Assembly (NCBI GenBank): GCA_037833965.1
Contig: AP031354.1
Location: 25,212,001 to 25,276,000 of the forward strand
Direction of reading: 5' to 3'
Origin: Marchantia polymorpha subsp. ruderalis
Lineage: Eukaryota; Streptophyta; Marchantiopsida; Marchantiales; Marchantiaceae
DNA length: 64,000 nucleotides
The number at the start of each line of letters is the position of its first letter. Position 1 is the stretch's first letter. The notes below the pieces were generated by a model that did no database searches, was not told the origin of the DNA, and was given only the letters and a program-made list of their open reading frames with translations. The position numbers were made by a program, and so were the translations under genes. Of the stretch, positions 43,681 to 55,951 are shown piece after piece.

Positions 43681-45044
43681 TGCTCTTACCCTCTAAACCT
43701 CCATCCCTGCTGTTGTCCTTCTCTTCAAGTGTTTTCTGCGTTTCTTCGAACAAATTCCTGTCATCAATCAAAGCCATCTCATAGGGATGGTCTACCGCTT
43801 CGATACCAGGTATGCCAGTCTTCTTCTTCTTCTTCTTCTTCATTCTTCCTTGAAGCCCTAGTGCTCTCACCGTCTAAACCTCCATCCCTACTGTTGTCCT
43901 CAATGACTTGTGAGCCTGCACCTGCTTGTCAACCTACTCCATACTTCTCAGGGGCCAATTTTTTGTCACCAGGAAGAAGAAGAAGAAGAAGAAGACTGGC
44001 ATATTCGGTATCGAAGCGGTAGACCATCCCTATGAGATGGCTTTGATTGATGACAGGAATTTGGGAATAGGGTAGCAGGAGCACAGCAGCGGCAGCAGCA
44101 GGAGGCATACCAGCCCTGATGTGATCGAATCATGGCGCATTTTGTTATCTTTTCCTATGACAATCACTCGCATGAGAGATGAAGGAATAAGAAATGAAAT
44201 AAAAAAATAAAACCAATGAATCAAATGGATAAAAAACAAACTTGAATAAGAAGACAAAACTAAAGACTCTGAAGAATGATCTGAACAGTTGATCTTTGAG
44301 CCAATGTTGAGATTTTTTTTTTAATTGTAAATGATCATGGATAGATAAATATGACTCTGAAGTATGATCTGAACCGTTGATCTTTGTATCAATGTTGGGA
44401 TTTCTCTTCGATTCTAAATAATCATGAATATAAACAGAAACATTTAGAAATAAGCAATCAGGTTAGAAATTATAATTTATTATGCACTTTTTTTTCTATT
44501 CTAAAAATGATACTCATGCAATAAATTTGCATCTTTTTGAAAAGACTTGGCTATAGAATCCTGCAAGAATTGAGCCCAAGATAATCTGGAGTAATACAAA
44601 TTTGATAACTCTATTCTTGACTGACCGTCAGTCGTTAGTCGAGTTCATATCCTTCCTCAGTGACTCTAATCGATAGAAGTGTGGCCTTAGGTATTTAAAT
44701 TTTATTATGTTAACTTAGTTATTTCTTCATGGATTCAGTTTCTATGTCTTTCTTTCTTTATATCTTCTGTAATCATTTCTTCACGATTTCGATTAATTTT
44801 TTATGTCACTGTTTCCCTACATTTTCGTAATTATATTTATTTTAATGCAATCATTTCTTTACATTTGACTGATTGAATATTTTCTGAAATTTTCTCTTTA
44901 GATTTTACTTTTTTATTTTTCATGGAATTGTTTTTTAATGTGCTTGTTTCTTTCGGAATATGTGATTATATATTTATTATTTTTTTAATTATCTCATGAT
45001 AATTAAGGAAATAAGATAACAAAACCCCCCGGAACCCTTTCATC

Positions 45045-45169
45045 GACGTGATGTTCATCACGTCCGGACTGGTGTAACCCAGATCCGATAAGACCGCTGC
45101 GGTTAAGCGCCCTTGGCACGGAAGAGGTCTGGGATGGGTGACCTCCACTCCGTGGAACTTCCGCAGATC
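45045..45169 (+). pseudogene. 5S rRNA-like element, type alpha, unit 4
   Basis: Boxes A and C present. One arm of the 5' hairpin has ATGTTCATCACG. Confidence 0.62.
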
Positions 45170-45253
45170 ATAAAGATGAAAAAGTTCCTAAACTCCTATA
45201 TATTTTTTTGTTTTTTTTAAATTTTTTTAAATTTTATAAGAGGGGTCGATTCT

Positions 45254-45566
45254 ATGAATGCGACCGTGGCCACTCGGACCCTCGTACATACGAGGTACGA
45301 TGTCAACAGTACGAGGTACGGAGGATATGCGACCGTGGCCCCTCGGACCCTTGTACATACGAGGTACGATGTCAGCAGTACGAGGTACGGAGGATATGCG
45401 ACCGTGGCCCCTTGGACCCTCGTACATACGAGGTACGATGTCAGCAGTACGAGGTACGGAGGATATGCGACCGTGGCCCCTCGGACCCTCGTCCATACGA
45501 GGAACGATGTCAGCAGTACGCGGTACGGAGGATATGCGACCTTGGCCCCTCGTACTATACGAGGTA
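45254..45566 (+). repeat. 69-bp tandem repeat, about 4.5 copies, unit 4
   Basis: Internal variants CCCTTGTACA and CCCTTGGACC distinguish its monomers from those in units 1 and 2. Confidence 0.92.
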
Positions 45567-45702
45567 AAAATCGTTTTGAATAGACTTGGCTATAGAATCC
45601 TGCAAGAATTGAGCCCAAGAAAATCTGGAGTTATGAAAATTTGATAACACGTTTCTCGACTGACCGTCAGTCGTTAGTCGAGTTCATATCCTTCCTCAGT
45701 GA

Positions 45703-45726
45703 CCCTAAACCCTAAACCCTAAACCC
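45703..45726 (+). repeat. Interstitial telomeric block (CCCTAAA)3 before the SRA fragment, unit 4
   Basis: Perfect here, whereas units 1-3 have one degenerate repeat at this site. Confidence 0.85.
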
Positions 45727-45905
45727 GCTCGCCACCGCGCGCTCTCTCTGTGTTGATAATCTCTCTGGAGAAAAAGATGATATGGACGAGGGAGACAACA
45801 TTTTTTATTGCGGTGAGGGAGGGGTCGTTAGGCGCGATGACGGTGTTGTCCTCCCACGAGCTTTTGATCCTCTGTTACTTCGGTGCTGCGAACACCGAAG
45901 TTACA

Positions 45906-46085
45906 GAAGATGAAAAGCTAGCGGGAGGAAATCTTGCTTTGAAGAATTCTGCTGAGCTCGGACGATCAGTCCGAGTCGTTCGGAAGCACAAGGATTCCTT
46001 CCTTCGATCCAAATTCTTCTACAGCTATGACGGTATGTATAAAGTGAGAAGATTTTACAGCGAGCGAAAGAAGGGAGTTTGTTAG
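45906..46085 (+). pseudogene. SRA/YDG-domain fragment, copy 4
   Basis: Same frame as copy 1. Confidence 0.58.
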
Positions 46086-46536
46086 TCGCAGAGTTTGTCA
46101 CATTTTTTAGATTCGATCTTTCGAGTAGGAGAAAGCATGGAAAAAATATGTGTGAAACTGGAAAAAAGCCAGAACTCCCAACTGATGAAACTATATGTAA
46201 TCTCGTCAGATCTAATGTTGTCAAGGACGAAAACATTGATGTGAAAACAAACAGAACACAATTCATTTTATTTAGGTTCATTGACGATGTCTTCATTCAG
46301 TGGCCAGTCACGGTCCCTCGATTCTTGACTGACTGGCGACTGACCCCACGGTTTATTCCGTCAGTTGTCAAGATTCTTCACTCCGTGCCGACTGACCCCA
46401 CGGTTTATTCCGTCCGTCGTCAATCACAGTCCCTCGATTCTTGACTGACTGTGAGTCGTCAGTCCAGTTCATATCCTTCGTCAGGATATGGACTCCACTT
46501 GACGACTGACTGCAGACCGTTCCCCGGACGTTTCAA

Positions 46537-46918
46537 GATTCCTGCCGGGCGCGAGGGGGCATCCCTCGGACGCCTCTAGATTCCTGTCGGGCGCGAGGAG
46601 ACGCTCGTTTCACGGTGTCTGGAACCCGGCCGGGCGCAAGGGGGACATCTCGGACGCGTCTAGATTCCTGCGTGGCGCGAGGGGGCATCACTCGGACGCA
46701 TCTATATTCCTGTCGGGCGCGAGGGGACGCGCGTTTCACGGTGTCTGGGACCCGGCCGGGCGCAAGGGGGATTTCTCGGACTAGTCTAGATTCCTGTGGG
46801 GCGCGAGGGGGCATCCCTCGGACGCGTCTATATTCCAGTCGGGCGCGAGGGGATCTCTCGGACGGCCTCTACATTCCTGTCGGGCGCGAGGGGGCATCCC
46901 TCGGACGCGTCTATATTC
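46537..46918. repeat. 41/42-bp satellite, about 9 monomers, truncated
   Basis: It has the same diverged left end as the other blocks and stops in mid-monomer at the deletion junction (ACGCGTCTATATTC then AGCTGCACCTCC). Confidence 0.94.
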
Positions 46919-47129
46919 AGCTGCACCTCCCCTCTCGTCTCTTCGGGGACATCCGATCAGCGTCCGTTGGTAGCCGCTGATCGGCCGGGCGCAAGGGGAA
47001 GGTGAGTGGCGCGTCCCCTTGCGCCCTTGGCAGGAACTTACAAATCGGCACAAAATTGAAAGCAGGAATTGAAGAAGAGAGGATGAGGGGAAGGCGAGCA
47101 GCAGCAGTAGCAGCAGCAGGGCCAGAGAA

Positions 47130-47163
<34 letters not shown>

Positions 47164-48132
47164 CGGAGACAGAGAGAACAAGCGAGAGTGAGAGCGCACA
47201 GTGGCGAGCGGCTTTGGGGCTTTAGGTTTAGGGTAGCAGGAGCACAGCAGCGGCAGCAGCAGGAGGCATACCAGCCCTGATGTGATCGAATCATGGCGCA
47301 ATTTGTTATCTTTTCCTATGATAATCACTCACATGAGAGATGAAGGAATAAGAAATGAAATAAAAAAATAAAACCAATGAATCAAATGGATAAAAAAAAA
47401 ACTTGAATAAAAAGACAAAACTAAAGACTCTGAAGAATGATCTGAACAGTTGATCTTTGAGCCAATGTTGAGATTATTTTTTTTAATAATAAATGATCAT
47501 GGATAGATAAATATGACTCTGAAGTATGATCTGAACCGTTGATCTTTGTACCAATGTTGGGATTTCTCTTCGATTCTAAATAATCATGGATAGAAACAGA
47601 AACATTTAGAAATAAGCAATCGGGTTAGAAATTATAATTTATTATGCACTTTTTTTTCTATTTAAAAAATGATACTCATGCAATAAATTTGCATCTTTTT
47701 GAATAGACTTGGCTATAGAATCCTGCAAGAATTGAGCCCAAGATAATCTGGAGTTATGAAAATTTGATAACTCGATTCTTGACTGACCGTCAGTCGTTAG
47801 TCGAGTTCATATCCTTCCTCAGTGACTCTAATCGATAGAAGGGTGGCCTTAGGTATTTATTTTTAATATGTTAACTTATAAATTTTTTTTATGTCACTGT
47901 TTCTCTACATTTTCGTAATTATATTTATTTAAATGCAATCATTTCTTTACATTTGACTGATTGAATATTTTCTGAAATTTTCTCTTTAGATTTTACTTTT
48001 TTATTTTTCATGGAATTTTTTTTTAATGTGCTTTTTTCTTTCTGAATATGTGATAACATATTAATTATTTTCTTAATTATCTCATGATAATTAAGAAAAT
48101 AAGATAACAAAACCCCCCGGGACCCTTTCATC

Positions 48133-48257
48133 GACGTCATGTCCATCACGTCCGGACTGGTGTAACCCAGATCCGATAAGACCGCTGCGGTTAAGCGCCC
48201 TTGGCACGGAAGAGGTCTGGGATGGGTGACCTCTACTCCGTGGAACTTCCGCAGATC
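48133..48257 (+). pseudogene. 5S rRNA-like element, type alpha, second copy, unit 4
   Basis: Box A (GGTTAAGCGCCC) is intact here, unlike the equivalents in units 1-3. The hairpin arm reads GACGTCATG. Confidence 0.6.
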
Positions 48258-48351
48258 ATAAACATGAAAAAGTTCCTAAACTCCTTTCCGTTTTTTTGTT
48301 TTTTTTAAATTTTTTTAAAGTTTTTTAAATTTTATAAGAGGGGTCGATTCT

Positions 48352-48400
48352 ATGAATGCGACCGTGGCCCCTCGGACCCTCGTACATACGATACGAGGGT
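48352..48400 (+). repeat. 69-bp repeat, partial, junction of units 4 and 5
   Basis: Less than one monomer. It ends in CGATACGAGGGTATATTC, fused to the SIN3-like fragment by a different junction from units 1-3. Confidence 0.8.
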
Positions 48401-48525
48401 ATATTCAAAATCTCCAGAAACGCCTTGTTCACGTGCTCCTCCGCTGAAAATCGTGTCTTGACTTTGTTGATAAAGTTGATGGTCTGATCAGAGGCCGAAG
48501 ACCCTTCCTCCCTTGAACGCTTCAT
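48401..48525 (-). pseudogene. SIN3: SIN3-like PAH fragment, minus strand, copy 5
   Basis: It has N for Y in EEHVNKAFLE, a helix-2 position that is Y in copies 1-4 and 6. Copy 7 shares the change. Confidence 0.58.
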
Positions 48526-48977
48526 CCTCCTTCGCCCTTCAGAAACACAGCTCACTTCTATGAACACAGCTGGAACTCAGCACGAAATTGAAACAAGATT
48601 TTTGAAGTGAGTCGATTGAGGAGGGAGAGGGTCTTACCTCCCCTTGCGCCCGCACAGGATCGAGACGAGCGTCAGGAGGACAGGTGGCGCGTCCCTTCGC
48701 GCTGTGGACCAGATGACACTACCCAAGACTTTCAAAGGCAGCAGGAACTTGGACAGCACAAAATTGAATGCAGGAACTTGGATTTTAGCAAATTGGAAGG
48801 TGAACGCGTCTTACCTTCCCCTCGCTCCCGCCGTGCCAAGAAAAATCGCTATGCTGTTGCGCTTCTGGCTGGTTGACGAGCGGAAACACGAAAGGCTGGA
48901 ACGAGACGAGAGGAGGAGCGAGTGCGAGACGAGCGAGAGCGCGCAGTGCCGAGCGGGTTTAGGGTTTAGGTATAGGG

Positions 48978-50360
48978 TCACTCAGAAAAGACATGAATTC
49001 CACCCCTAAAACCCCCAGGGAGAGCGGGAGGCAGGGAGGGAAGACCTGAGCCAGGCGTGCAAGCCTCCGCTCGCCCAGATTCAGGGGTCAGAGGACTAAT
49101 TTCAATAAACTCCAATCCATTGCCATCAGGATCGCAACAGAATATTGAGGGCACCATGCTGTGCTGGTACGGTATCCCTTCAAAAGAGAAATGAGGGTGT
49201 ACGTTATAACAAAGCTTGTAGTCTGAACCACATCAAATCGTGTATATATACAACTGCAAACACATTAGAAAATTCAAGGTCAGCCTAAAATCCCAGTTTG
49301 CAACTACTATATGCTCACCTGCTTTCTCAAGTGTTTGTCGAAGACCTTCAACATTCTTGCAGTTTAAGCATGCATGTCTGTCGAAACCACCATGCCCAGG
49401 CCGACCGTGAACTGGATCAGGGTTGGGAACCTCCATGATATGAATACCCTCAGCTCCCAAAAGTAACCAAGCTCCTCTATACGGAAGCTCTGGTCTATCT
49501 GGACTAGTCATCAAACCTATGGGAATGAATAAAAGATGGTTAGCTATTTGATGAAAGCGGTTCGTTACTCACAGATTGCTGGAATGCATCCTTCGCTGTA
49601 TTTCATTTCCTCCTATGTCTAAGACTGACATAACTGTCAAATTAAATGGTACACATACCCAAAAGTCCACAGTAAAAATCCAACGATTTCTGCAGGTTCT
49701 CGCAACGAAAGGCGACATGATTCAGCCCTTTGAACTGGACTGCAATACCCAAACGCACTTTGAATTACTTCGCAGCCATCCATGCACTAGTTGATTGAAT
49801 AAGAAGAATGACATTGTTTCATGAATACTATTCATATTGATGAATCAAATATATCTGCAAGTTTTTCCATCGATCGAGTTTGGCACCAATCTCTTTCCCT
49901 TGATAATATGGAACAAATGAATGAAAACACACATGATTGTATGTGACTACAATAAAATCTACTTACAATTGGTCGACTGTGACAATCTACGAATGAAAAT
50001 TTGCTGAAAATTGATCTATAAATGCTGAAAATGATGACAAACTTCACAGGTGTGGAATAGAAACGTACATGAAGGAGAAACCGTGAGAGATTTCGAGTGA
50101 ACATCTGCAGGCTCTTTTGAAGATTTTGTATCTTTGAAGGTTGGAGGTGCTTCCTCTTCAGTATTTTCCATCGGCAAATTCATGAAGTCTACACTGTTGT
50201 CGCGTTGAAATTTCTCCTCGGGTAGAGACACACCATGAACTGCCCCACGGGAGCCCAGGTCATGCTCAGTGGACACAGATCCTTCTTCCGCTCTTCCTTC
50301 GTCCTTCAACATGTCCAATTCTTCAAGTTGATGGTTCTCCGCTGCTATGGCAGTTTTCAT
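48978..50360 (-). CDS. VOC/glyoxalase-like protein, copy 5
   Basis: Exons 50360-50069, 49739-49659, 49516-49319 and 49177-48978. Noticed changes are E114Q in exon 2 and G223E in the repeat-derived tail. Ligands and splice sites are intact. Confidence 0.84.
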
Positions 50361-51245
50361 GAGTTTTTATGTGACAGTGGAATGAGGTATGAGGTAGCTG
50401 ATCCCTGCCCCTGCCCCTGGGTCTGGGCGAACGCAGGCTTCCAGGCCTTCCTCACTTCCTCCCTTCTTCCCTGCCTCCCGCTTGCACGCCTGCTCAGGTC
50501 TTCCCTCCCTCCCTCCCTCCCGAGCCCCCTCCTGGCATTTCGCCCCTCTTCCTTACGACCGAAATCGAAACACGCCCACTCCGCCTCTCGCTTTTCTCTC
50601 CTGCGCCCCTCCTCCCTGCTCCCGGATCGGACCCTCCTCACAAACGACAGCAAAGAGACAGTGGCAGACGGCGCTTGTAACTCAGGTGATTACTGGAACA
50701 GAATGGACGACTGGACCCTGATGCGGCTGAAATGCACCTCACCCCATATATATAGGTCGTCTATGCTACGTCCTCCGAATGAGGTAGCTGATCCCTGCCC
50801 TGCCCCTGGGTCTGGGCGAGCGCAGGCTTCCAGGCCTTTACTCACTTCCTCCCTTCTTCCCTGCCTCCCGCTTGCACGTCTTCCTTCCCTGACTCCCGCT
50901 CCCCCCCCCCCTCCTCGTCACGAAAGGCTCAACACTTTTGGGGGAACGCGAGGGAGCTGATCCCTGCCCCTGCCCCCCGCTGCCTCCCGCGCATCGCTCA
51001 CTTCCTGCCTCCCGCTTGCATGCCTGGCGCAGGTGTTCCCTCCCTGCCTCCCGCTCAATGATGTGAAAACAAACAGAACACAATTCATTTCATTGACGAT
51101 GTCTTCATTCAGTGGCCAGTCACGGTCCCACGATTCTTGACTGACTAGTGACTGACCCCACGGTTTGTTTCCCATGAAAATTTGATAACTCGATTCTTGA
51201 CTGACCGTCAGTCGTTAGTCGAGTTCATATCCTTCCTCAGTGACC

Positions 51246-51265
51246 CTAAACAATAAACCCTAAAC
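51246..51265 (+). repeat. Degenerate telomeric block, unit 5
   Basis: CCCTAAA, CAATAAA, CCCTAAA, followed by CACGCTCGCC. It corresponds to 2860-2883. Confidence 0.75.
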
Positions 51266-51388
51266 ACGCTCGCCACCGCGCGCTCTCTCTGTGTTGATAA
51301 GCTCTCTGGAGAAAAAGATGATATGGACGAGGGAGACAACATTTTTTATTGCGGTGAGGGAGGGGTCGTTAGGCGCGATGACGGTGTT

Positions 51389-51791
51389 GTATTCTCGCAT
51401 TAAAGGCATGAGTGTTGTAATCTCAGGTCTTACGCGTATAAATACTGCAGCTGCACCTCCCCTCTCGTCTCTTCGGGGACATCCGATCAGCGGCCGTTGG
51501 TAGCCGTTGATCGGCCGGGAGCAAGGGGAAGGTGAGTGGCGCGTCCCCTTGCGACCTTGGCAGGAACTTGCAAATCGGCACAAAATTGAAAGCAGGAATT
51601 GAAGAAGAGAGGATGAGGGGAAGGCGAGCAGCAGCAGTAGCAGCAGCAGGGCCAGAGAAAGGGAGAGAGAGAGAGAGAGAGAGAGAGAGGGCGGAGACAG
51701 AGAGAACAAGCGAGAGTGAGAGCGCGCAGTGGCGAGCGGCTTTGGGGCTTTAGGTTTAGGGTAGCAGGAGCACAGCAGCGGCAGCAGCAGG
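51389..51791 (+). other. Promoter-like block without G-box, TATAAATA retained
   Basis: The junction near 51389 removes the CACGTG but keeps TATAAATA (51436-51443), the pyrimidine-rich stretch and the donor-like AAGGTGAGT. A GA microsatellite and the short TTTAGGTTTAGGG stretch follow at 51664-51753. The same fused form occurs at 61385 in unit 6. Confidence 0.6.
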
Positions 51792-52743
51792 AGGCATACC
51801 AGCCCTGATGTGATCGAATCATGGCGCAATTTGTTATCTTTTCCTATGATAATCACTCGCATGAGAGATGAAGGAATAAGAAATGAAATAAAAAAATAAA
51901 ACCAATGAATCAAATGGATAAAAAAAAAACTTGAATAAAAAGACAAAACTAAAGACTCTGAAGAATGATCTGAACAGTTGATCTTTGAGCCAATGTTGAG
52001 ATTTTTTTTTTTAATCATAAGTGATCATGGATAGATAAATATGACTCTGAAGTATGATCTGAACCGTTGATCTTTGTATCAATGTTGGGATTTCTCTTCG
52101 ATTCTAAATAATCATGGATAGAAACAGAAACATTTAGAAATAAGCAATCGGGTTAGAAATTATAATTTATTATGCACTTTTTTTTCTATTTAAAAAATGA
52201 TACTCATGCAATAAATTTGCATTTTTTTGAATAGACTTGGCTATAGAATCCTGCAAGAATTGAGCCCAAGATAATCTGGAGTTATGAAAATTTGATAACT
52301 CTATTCTTGACTGACCGTCAGTCGTTAGTCGAGTTCATATCCTTCCTCAGTGACTCTAATCGATAGAAGTGTGGCCTTAGGTATTTATTTTTAATATGTT
52401 AACTTAGTTATTTCTTCATGGATTCAGTTTCTATGTCTTTCTTTCTTTATATCTCCTGTAATCATTTCTTCACGATTTCGATTAATTTTTATTATTTTTT
52501 TATGTCACTGTTTCCCTACATTTTCGTAATTATATTTATTTTAATGCAATCATTTCTTTACATTTGACTGATTGAATATTTTCTGAAATTTTCTCTTTAG
52601 ATCTTACTTTTTTATTTTTCATGGAATTGTTTTTTAATGTGCTTGTTTCTTTCGGAATATGTGATTACATATTTATTATTTTCTTAATTATCTCATGATA
52701 ATTAAGGAAATAAGATAACAAAACCCCCCGGAACCCTTTCATC

Positions 52744-52868
52744 GACGTGATGTCCATCACGTCCGGACTGGTGTAACCCAGATCCGATAAGACCGCTGCG
52801 GTTAAGCGCCCTTGGCACGGAAGAGGTCTGGGATGGGTGACCTCCACTCCGTGGAACTTCCGCAGATC
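52744..52868 (+). pseudogene. 5S rRNA-like element, type alpha, unit 5 first copy
   Basis: Boxes A and C and the perfect 5' hairpin are present. Confidence 0.62.
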
Positions 52869-52962
52869 ATAAACATGAAAAAGTTCCTAAACTCCTTTCC
52901 GTTTTTTTGTTTTTTTTAAATTTTTTTAAAGTTTTTTAAATTTAATAAGAGGGGTCGATTCT

Positions 52963-53406
52963 ATGAATGCGACCGTGGCCACTCGGACCCTTGTACATAC
53001 GAGGTACGATGTCAACAGTACGAGGCACGGGGGATATGCGATCGTGGCCCCTCGGACCCTCGTACATACGAGGTACGATGTCAGCAGTACGAGGTACGGA
53101 GGATATTCGACCGTGGCCCCTCGGACCCTCGTACATACGAGGTACGATGTCAGCAGTACGAGGTACGGAGGATATGCGACCGTGGCCCCTCGGACCCTCG
53201 TACATACGAGGTACGATGTCAGCAGTACGAGGTGCGGAGGATATGCGACCGTGGCCCCTCGGACCCTCGTCCATACGAGGAACGATGTCAGCAGTACGCG
53301 GTACGGAGGATATGCGACCTTGGCCCCTCGTACTATACGAGGAACGATGTCAGCAGTACGCGGTACGGAGGATATGCGACCTTGGCCCCTCGTACTATAC
53401 GAGGTA
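52963..53406 (+). repeat. 69-bp tandem repeat, about 6.4 copies (longest)
   Basis: Two extra monomers against units 1, 2 and 4, one of them a copy of the terminal ACCTTGGCCCCTCGTACTAT variant. Monomers carry private changes (GGGGGATATGCGATCG, GGATATTCGACC). Confidence 0.93.
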
Positions 53407-53731
53407 AAAATCGTTTTGAATAGACTTGGCTATAGAATCCTGCAAGAATTGAGCCCAAGAAAATCTGGAGTTATGAAAATTTGATAACTCGATTCTTGAC
53501 TGACCGTCAGTCGTTAGTCGAGTTCATATCCTTCCTCAGTGACCCTAAACCCGCTCGCCACCGCGCGCTCTCTCTGTGTTGATAAGCTCTCTGGAGTAAA
53601 AGATGATATGGACGAGGGAGACAACATTTTTTATTGCGGTGAGGGAGGGGTCGTTAGGCGCGATGACGGTGTTGTCCTCTCACGAGCTTTTGATCCTCTG
53701 TAACTTCGGTGCTGCGAACACCGAAGTTACA

Positions 53732-53911
53732 GAAGATGAAAAGCTAGCGGGAGGAAATCTTGCTTTGAAGAATTCTGCTGAGCTTGGACGATCAGTCCGA
53801 GTCGTTCGGAAGCACAAGGATTCCTTCCTTCGATCCAAATCCTTCTACAGCTATGACGGTATGTATAAAGTGAGAAGATTTTACAGCGAGCGAAAGAAGG
53901 GAGTTTGTTAG
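53732..53911 (+). pseudogene. SRA/YDG-domain fragment, copy 5
   Basis: It has S for F in SKSFYSYDG. The preceding stem-loop (53698-53732) is perfect here. It is preceded by a single CCCTAAA at 53544. Confidence 0.58.
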
Positions 53912-54362
53912 TCGCAGAGTTTGTCACATTTTTTAGATTCGATCTTTCGAGTAGGAGAAAGCATGGAAAAAATATGTGTGAAACTGGAAAAAAGCCAGAA
54001 CTCCCAACTGATAAAACTATATGTAATCTCGTCAGATCTAATGTTGTCAAGGACGAAAACATTGATGTGAAAACAAACAGAACACAATTCATTTCATTTA
54101 GGTCCATTGACGATGTCTTCATTCAGTGGCCAGTCACGGTCCCTCGATTCTTGACTGACTGGCGACTGACCCCACGGTTTATTCCGTCAGTTGTCAAGAT
54201 TCTTCACTGAGTGCTGACTGACCCCACGGTTTATTCCGTCCGTCGTCAATCACAGTCCCTCGATTCTTGACTGACTGTGAGTCGTCAGTCCAGTTCATAT
54301 CTTTCGTCAGGATATGGACTCCACTTGACGACTGACTGCAGACCGTCCCCCGGACGTTTCAA

Positions 54363-55774
54363 GATTCCTGCCGGGCGCGAGGGAGCATCCCTCGGACGCC
54401 TCTATATTCCTGTCGGGCGCGAGGGGACGCGCGTTTCACGGTGTCTGGGACCCGGCCGGGCGCAAGGGGGATTTCTCGGACTAGTCTAGATTCCTGTGGG
54501 GCGCGAGGGGGCATCCCTCGGACGCGTCTATATTGCAGTCGGGCGCGAGGGGATCTCTCGGACGGCCTCTACATGCCTGTCGGGCGCGAAGGGGCATCCC
54601 TCGGACGCGTCTATATTCCTGTAGGGCGCGAGGGGATCTCTCGGACGGCCTCTAAATTCCTGTCGGGCGCGAGGGGGCATCCCTCGGACGCGTCTATATT
54701 CCTGTCGGGCGCGAGGGGATCTCTCGGACGGCCTCTACATTCCTGTCGGGCGCGAAGGGGCATCCCTCGGACGCGTCTATATTCCTGTCGGGCGCGAGGG
54801 GATCTCTCGGACGGCCTCTACATTCCTGTCGGGCGCGAGGGGGCATACCTCGGACGCGTCTATATTCTTGTCGGGCGCGAGGGGATCTCTCGGACTAGTC
54901 TAGATTCCTGTGGGGCGCGAGGGGGCATCCCTCGGACGCGTCTATATTGCAGTCGGGCGCGAGGGGATCTCTCGGACAGCCTCTACATTCCTGTCGGGAG
55001 CGAGGGGGCATCCCTCGGACGCGTCTATATTCCTGTCGGGCGCGAGGGGATCTCTCGGACGGCCTCTACATTCCTGTCGGGCGCGTGGGGGCATCCCTCG
55101 GACGCGTCTATATTCCTGTCGGGCGCGAGGGGATCTCTCGGACTAGTCTAGATTCCTGTGGGGCGCGAGGGGGCATCCCTCGGACGCGTCTATATTCCTG
55201 TCGGGCGCGAGGGGATCTCTCGGACGGCCTCTACATTCCTGTCGGGCGCGAAGGGGCATCCCTCGGACGCGTCTATATTCCTGTCGGGCGCGAGGGGATC
55301 TCTCGGACGGCCTCTACATTCGTGTCGGGCGCGAGGGGGCATCCCTCGGACGCGTCTATATTCCTGTCGGGCGCGAGGGGATCTCTCGGACTAGTCTAGA
55401 TTCCTGTGGGGCGCGTGGGGGCATCCCTCGGACGCGTCTATATTCCTGTCGGGCGCGAGGGGATCTCTCGGACGGCCTCTACATTCCTGTCGGGCGCGAA
55501 GGGGCATCCCTCGGACGCGTCTATATTCCTGTCGGGCGCGAGGGGATCTCTCGGACGGCCTCTACATTCCTGTCGGGAGCGAGGGGGCATCCCTCGGACG
55601 CGTCTATATTCCTGTCGGGCGCGAGGGGATCTCTCGGACGGCCTCTACATTCCTGTCGGGCGGAGGGGGCATCCCTCGGACGCGTCTATATTCCTGTCGG
55701 GCGCGAGGGGATCTCTCGGACGGCCTCTACATTACTGTCGGGCGCGAAGGGGCATCCCTCGGACGCGTCTAGAT
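54363..55774. repeat. 41/42-bp satellite, about 34 monomers
   Basis: It contains repeated insertions of the monomer variant GGACTAGTCTAGATTCCTGT with GGGGCGCG, giving a different higher-order pattern of about 250-460 bp. It ends at TCTAGATTCTCC as in units 1-3. Confidence 0.95.
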
Positions 55775-55828
55775 TCTCCAAAAAATACGGAAAAATGACT
55801 CTGACTCGGACTACCTTAGGAGCTTTAT

Positions 55829-55951
55829 GATTTGCGGAAGTTCCACGGAGTGTGGTCACCCATCCCAGACCTATACCGTTCCAAGGGCGCTTAACCGCGG
55901 GGTTCTGATGGGATCTGGCATACCAGCCGTGATGCGATCGGAATCACGTCC
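55829..55951 (-). pseudogene. 5S rRNA-like element, type beta, unit 5
   Basis: Box A and box C are intact. It has CACGGAGTG where units 1-3 have CACAGAGTG (plus strand). Confidence 0.6.

Larger units (their letters stand above)
39172..48400. repeat. Array unit 4 (9.2 kb, internal deletion)
   Basis: Full order up to the satellite. At about 46918 the satellite then joins straight to the pyrimidine-rich part of the promoter-like block (AGCTGCACCTCCCC), losing the minus 5S-like element and the G-box/TATA sequences. Confidence 0.92.
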
